Assembly: GCA_016302015.1 (NCBI GenBank)
Contig: JAEDOJ010000064.1
Span: 1-8,017, forward strand
DNA from: Oscillospiraceae bacterium
Lineage (GTDB): Bacteria; Bacillota_A; Clostridia; Oscillospirales; Oscillospiraceae
Direction: 5' to 3'
DNA: 8,017 nt
Position 1 is the stretch's first letter. Every line of letters starts with the position of its first letter. Positions 6,937-8,017 of the stretch are shown one piece after another. The position numbers were made by a program, and so were the translations under genes. The notes under the pieces are model-generated. The model worked only from the letters and a program-made list of their open reading frames with translations, did no database searches and was not told the DNA's origin.

Positions 6937-6984
6937 GCAACTCCCGGTCTACCGTACCTTTGTACGCCGACGACCGGGAGTTGC
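6937..6984. repeat. 48-nt cruciform-type inverted repeat
   Basis: GCAACTCCCGGTC (6937-6949) and GACCGGGAGTTGC (6972-6984) are perfect 13-bp arms. The 22-nt interior itself carries CGTAC-CTTT-GTACG (6953-6966), making a two-tier hairpin. The GC content of the arms is well above the surrounding AT-rich DNA. Confidence 0.9.
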
Positions 6985-7011
6985 TCGACTTCCGAACTTT
7001 TTTGCAGTCTG

Positions 7012-7044
7012 TCAGCGTGTCGAAAAGGGTTTTCGACACGCTGA
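7012..7044. repeat. 33-nt perfect inverted repeat
   Basis: TCAGCGTGTCGAAAA (7012-7026) and TTTTCGACACGCTGA (7030-7044) pair perfectly over 15 bp around a GGG loop. It abuts the second terminator copy, sharing the A at 7044. Confidence 0.92.
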
Positions 7045-7070
7045 AAAGACGGCTGCAAGCCGTCTTTTTT
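7044..7070 (+). terminator. Intrinsic terminator, second copy
   Basis: The same 11-bp stem and GCA loop as at 6768-6792 is followed here by a full six-T run, so it is a stronger rightward terminator than copy 1. It would isolate the downstream gene from transcription coming through the 6S region. Confidence 0.85.
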
Positions 7071-7111
7071 CTGCATTTCATAAAATTATTCGGATTTTTG
7101 AAAATTTTTTC

Positions 7112-7140
7112 TTGCAAGATGGAGCATTTCAAGGTATAAT
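7112..7140 (+). promoter_or_regulatory. Strong sigma-A promoter of the SurA/PrsA-like gene
   Basis: TTGCAA (7112-7117), a spacer of exactly 17 nt and consensus TATAAT (7135-7140) are preceded by an A/T-rich tract (about 7080-7111) resembling an UP element. The start near 7147 gives a leader of about 55 nt. Confidence 0.82.
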
Positions 7141-7155
7141 GTCTATTGCTATATG

Positions 7156-7173
7156 TCCGGATGAGAATCCGGA
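7156..7173 (+). promoter_or_regulatory. Leader hairpin with GAGA tetraloop
   Basis: TCCGGAT-GAGA-ATCCGGA is a perfect 7-bp stem with a GNRA-class loop in the 5' leader, about 10 nt after the predicted transcript start and 15 nt before the GAGAGGT ribosome site (7188-7194). It may stabilise the mRNA 5' end; a regulatory role is not shown. Confidence 0.6.
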
Positions 7174-7201
7174 ACGATCCCACGAATGAGAGGTAATAAG
7201 A

Positions 7202-8017
7202 ATGAGCGCATCCCGTGAAAGAAAAAAACGTGTGGAACAGGCGGCGCAGCCTGTTGCACAGAAAAAGGTTGAAAAGAAAAAGCTGTCCTCCGGCTGGGTA
7301 TTTGGCATCACCGTGATTCTGGTGGTTGCGATTATCTTCGGCGGCCTCTTTGGATACCGTGCATACAAGATGAACAAGACCGTCCTCACCGTCGGTGACG
7401 AGAAGGTCTCCGTGAAGATGTTCAACTATTACTACAACTCCGTAGTGAACAACATGATGAACTATTCCTCCTATATGGGCTTTGATACCGAGACCGCGCT
7501 GGATCAGCAGAAGGTCTCCGAAAGCTCCGCAAGCATGCTGGGGCTCTTCGGCATTGACACGGCGCTTCTGGATAACGCTACCGTTTCCAACGGCAGCTAC
7601 AATGTCACCTGGGCGGAGCTGTTTGCCGATTCCGCAAAGACTGCCGCGGCGCAGGCCTATGCCATCTACAATGAAGCCATGGCAAACGGCTTTGAGGTGG
7701 AAGACCACATGGAGAGCGAGATCGAAGACGCTGTTGCGGAGCTGCAGGGCTATGCGGATACCAACGGCGAATCTCTGAACGCTCTGATCGAGCGTGTCTT
7801 CGGCAACGGCTGCAACGAGAAGAACTACCGGGAATATCTGCTGGTTCAGATGGTTGCCCAGCACTATCCCGCAACCCTGCCCGCCACTTATTCTCAGGAC
7901 GAGGTTCTCGCCCGCTATAACGAGGATGAGGATGCTTACAAGGTAGCCTCCTACTATCTCTATACCACCACCGCCTCCAACTATGTTGAGGCAGACGAGG
8001 AAGGCAACAAGGCTGAT
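7202..8017 (+). CDS. Membrane-anchored SurA/PrsA-like protein, probable peptidylprolyl isomerase (3' end cut by window)
   Basis: The visible 272 residues have a basic cytoplasmic start (residues 1-30, many Arg and Lys), one transmembrane helix at about 32-52, and an outside domain. The segment V-L-T-V-G-D-E-K-V-S, followed by an aromatic-rich helix, resembles the start of SurA/PrsA-type N-terminal chaperone domains. Residues 145-220 look helical and acidic, as in such domains. Known relatives fold secreted proteins and carry a parvulin isomerase domain further on. That part lies beyond the window, so isomerase activity is inference. Unlike PrsA there is no lipobox cysteine; anchoring is by the uncleaved helix. 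ATG 7202 has GAGAGGT 7 nt upstream and its own strong promoter. A plain membrane-anchored protein of unknown function is the alternative. Confidence 0.72.
   Translation, partial: MSASRERKKRVEQAAQPVAQKKVEKKKLSSGWVFGITVILVVAIIFGGLFGYRAYKMNKTVLTVGDEKVSVKMFNYYYNSVVNNMMNYSSYMGFDTETALDQQKVSESSASMLGLFGIDTALLDNATVSNGSYNVTWAELFADSAKTAAAQAYAIYNEAMANGFEVEDHMESEIEDAVAELQGYADTNGESLNALIERVFGNGCNEKNYREYLLVQMVAQHYPATLPATYSQDEVLARYNEDEDAYKVASYYLYTTTASNYVEADEEGNKAD

Larger units (their letters stand above)
6793..7043. repeat. Hairpin-dense repeat cluster of unknown nature
   Basis: This 251-nt tract lies between two identical terminator copies. It contains AAAAAAGTCCGGAA (6801-6814), which can pair with TTCCGAACTTTTTT at 6882-6895 apart from one mismatch. 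The same 14-mer recurs at 6990-7003. It also contains a 6-bp hairpin at 6907-6921, a 13-bp perfect inverted repeat at 6937-6984 and a 15-bp one at 7012-7044. CTGCATTTC follows a T-tract at 6898-6906 and again at 7071-7079. No coding sequence is supported. It may be a nest of intergenic palindromic repeats, a second structured RNA, or remnants of a small non-autonomous element. Confidence 0.6.
6535..7201. other. Gene-free interval holding 6S-like RNA, hairpin cluster and downstream promoter
   Basis: This 667-nt interval has no protein gene I can support. Open frames here lack ribosome sites and cross perfect inverted repeats. In order it holds the 6S-like RNA (6563-6767), an intrinsic terminator (6768-6792), a hairpin-dense tract (6793-7043), a second copy of the terminator (7044-7070), an AT-rich stretch with promoter (7080-7140), and a leader hairpin before the next gene. 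Confidence 0.8.

Noticed and set aside
6887..6946. Minus-strand 13-codon peptide frame starting at ATG near 6935 with GGGAG upstream
   Set aside because: The ribosome-site match lies inside the arm of an inverted repeat, and the frame has no other support, so chance is the simplest reading.
7031..7043. Possible TGT-type core of an attachment site or CRISPR-like repeat in the hairpin cluster
   Set aside because: The repeats are not regularly spaced with uniform spacers, and no integrase or cas gene is near.
6824..7189. Plus-strand open frame of 121 codons in the intergenic tract
   Set aside because: It has no ribosome site, spans hairpins, terminator copy 2 and the downstream promoter, and gives a protein with no family features.
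6932..7864. Long minus-strand open frame of 310 codons overlapping the SurA/PrsA-like gene
   Set aside because: It runs antisense to a gene with a good promoter and ribosome site, crosses perfect inverted repeats, and has no recognisable motif.

Overview
The window looks like a chromosomal segment of a low-branching Firmicute of class Clostridia, most likely an Oscillospiraceae-type gut anaerobe. The evidence is the moderately GC-rich coding sequence, the AGGAGG-type ribosome binding sites, a group II ECF transporter module, a clostridial-style class A penicillin-binding protein with a cysteine-rich C-terminus, and a DUF1292 protein. The genus is inference only. No phage, transposase, CRISPR array or tRNA gene was seen.

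Left part (1-5885, all on the minus strand): one tightly packed, apparently co-transcribed set read right to left. Its order is a bifunctional class A PBP, a class I SAM-dependent methyltransferase of the RlmI/RlmK-like superfamily, EcfA1, EcfA2 and EcfT (cut by the window start). The junctions are 24 nt apart, a 4-nt ATGA overlap, 18 nt apart, and an 8-nt overlap. EcfA1, EcfA2 and EcfT form the shared energising module that works with separately encoded vitamin or metal S-components. No S-component is in view. The PBP builds peptidoglycan. The methyltransferase probably modifies RNA.

Centre (5886-6255): a divergent control region. It holds a leftward promoter candidate for the PBP operon, with a leader hairpin, and a good rightward promoter (TTGATT-17-TAAAAT) for a small acidic DUF1292 protein (6256-6534).

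Right part: directly after the DUF1292 gene lies a structured RNA of about 205 nt that folds like 6S RNA. It has a closing stem, a lower stem, a central bubble with a small 3'-side hairpin, and an upper stem, and an intrinsic terminator follows it. Next comes about 280 nt with no credible gene but packed with inverted repeats: 13-bp and 15-bp perfect arms, a three-copy 14-mer, and a second exact copy of the 6S terminator. This is the least explained part of the window. A strong promoter (TTGCAA-17-TATAAT) then drives a membrane-anchored protein with a SurA/PrsA-like N-terminus, cut by the window end. That protein is probably an extracytoplasmic folding factor.

The most unusual observations are the hairpin cluster at 6793-7070 with its duplicated terminator, and a CxxC...CxxC zinc-ribbon-like insert between the glycosyltransferase and transpeptidase domains of the PBP.
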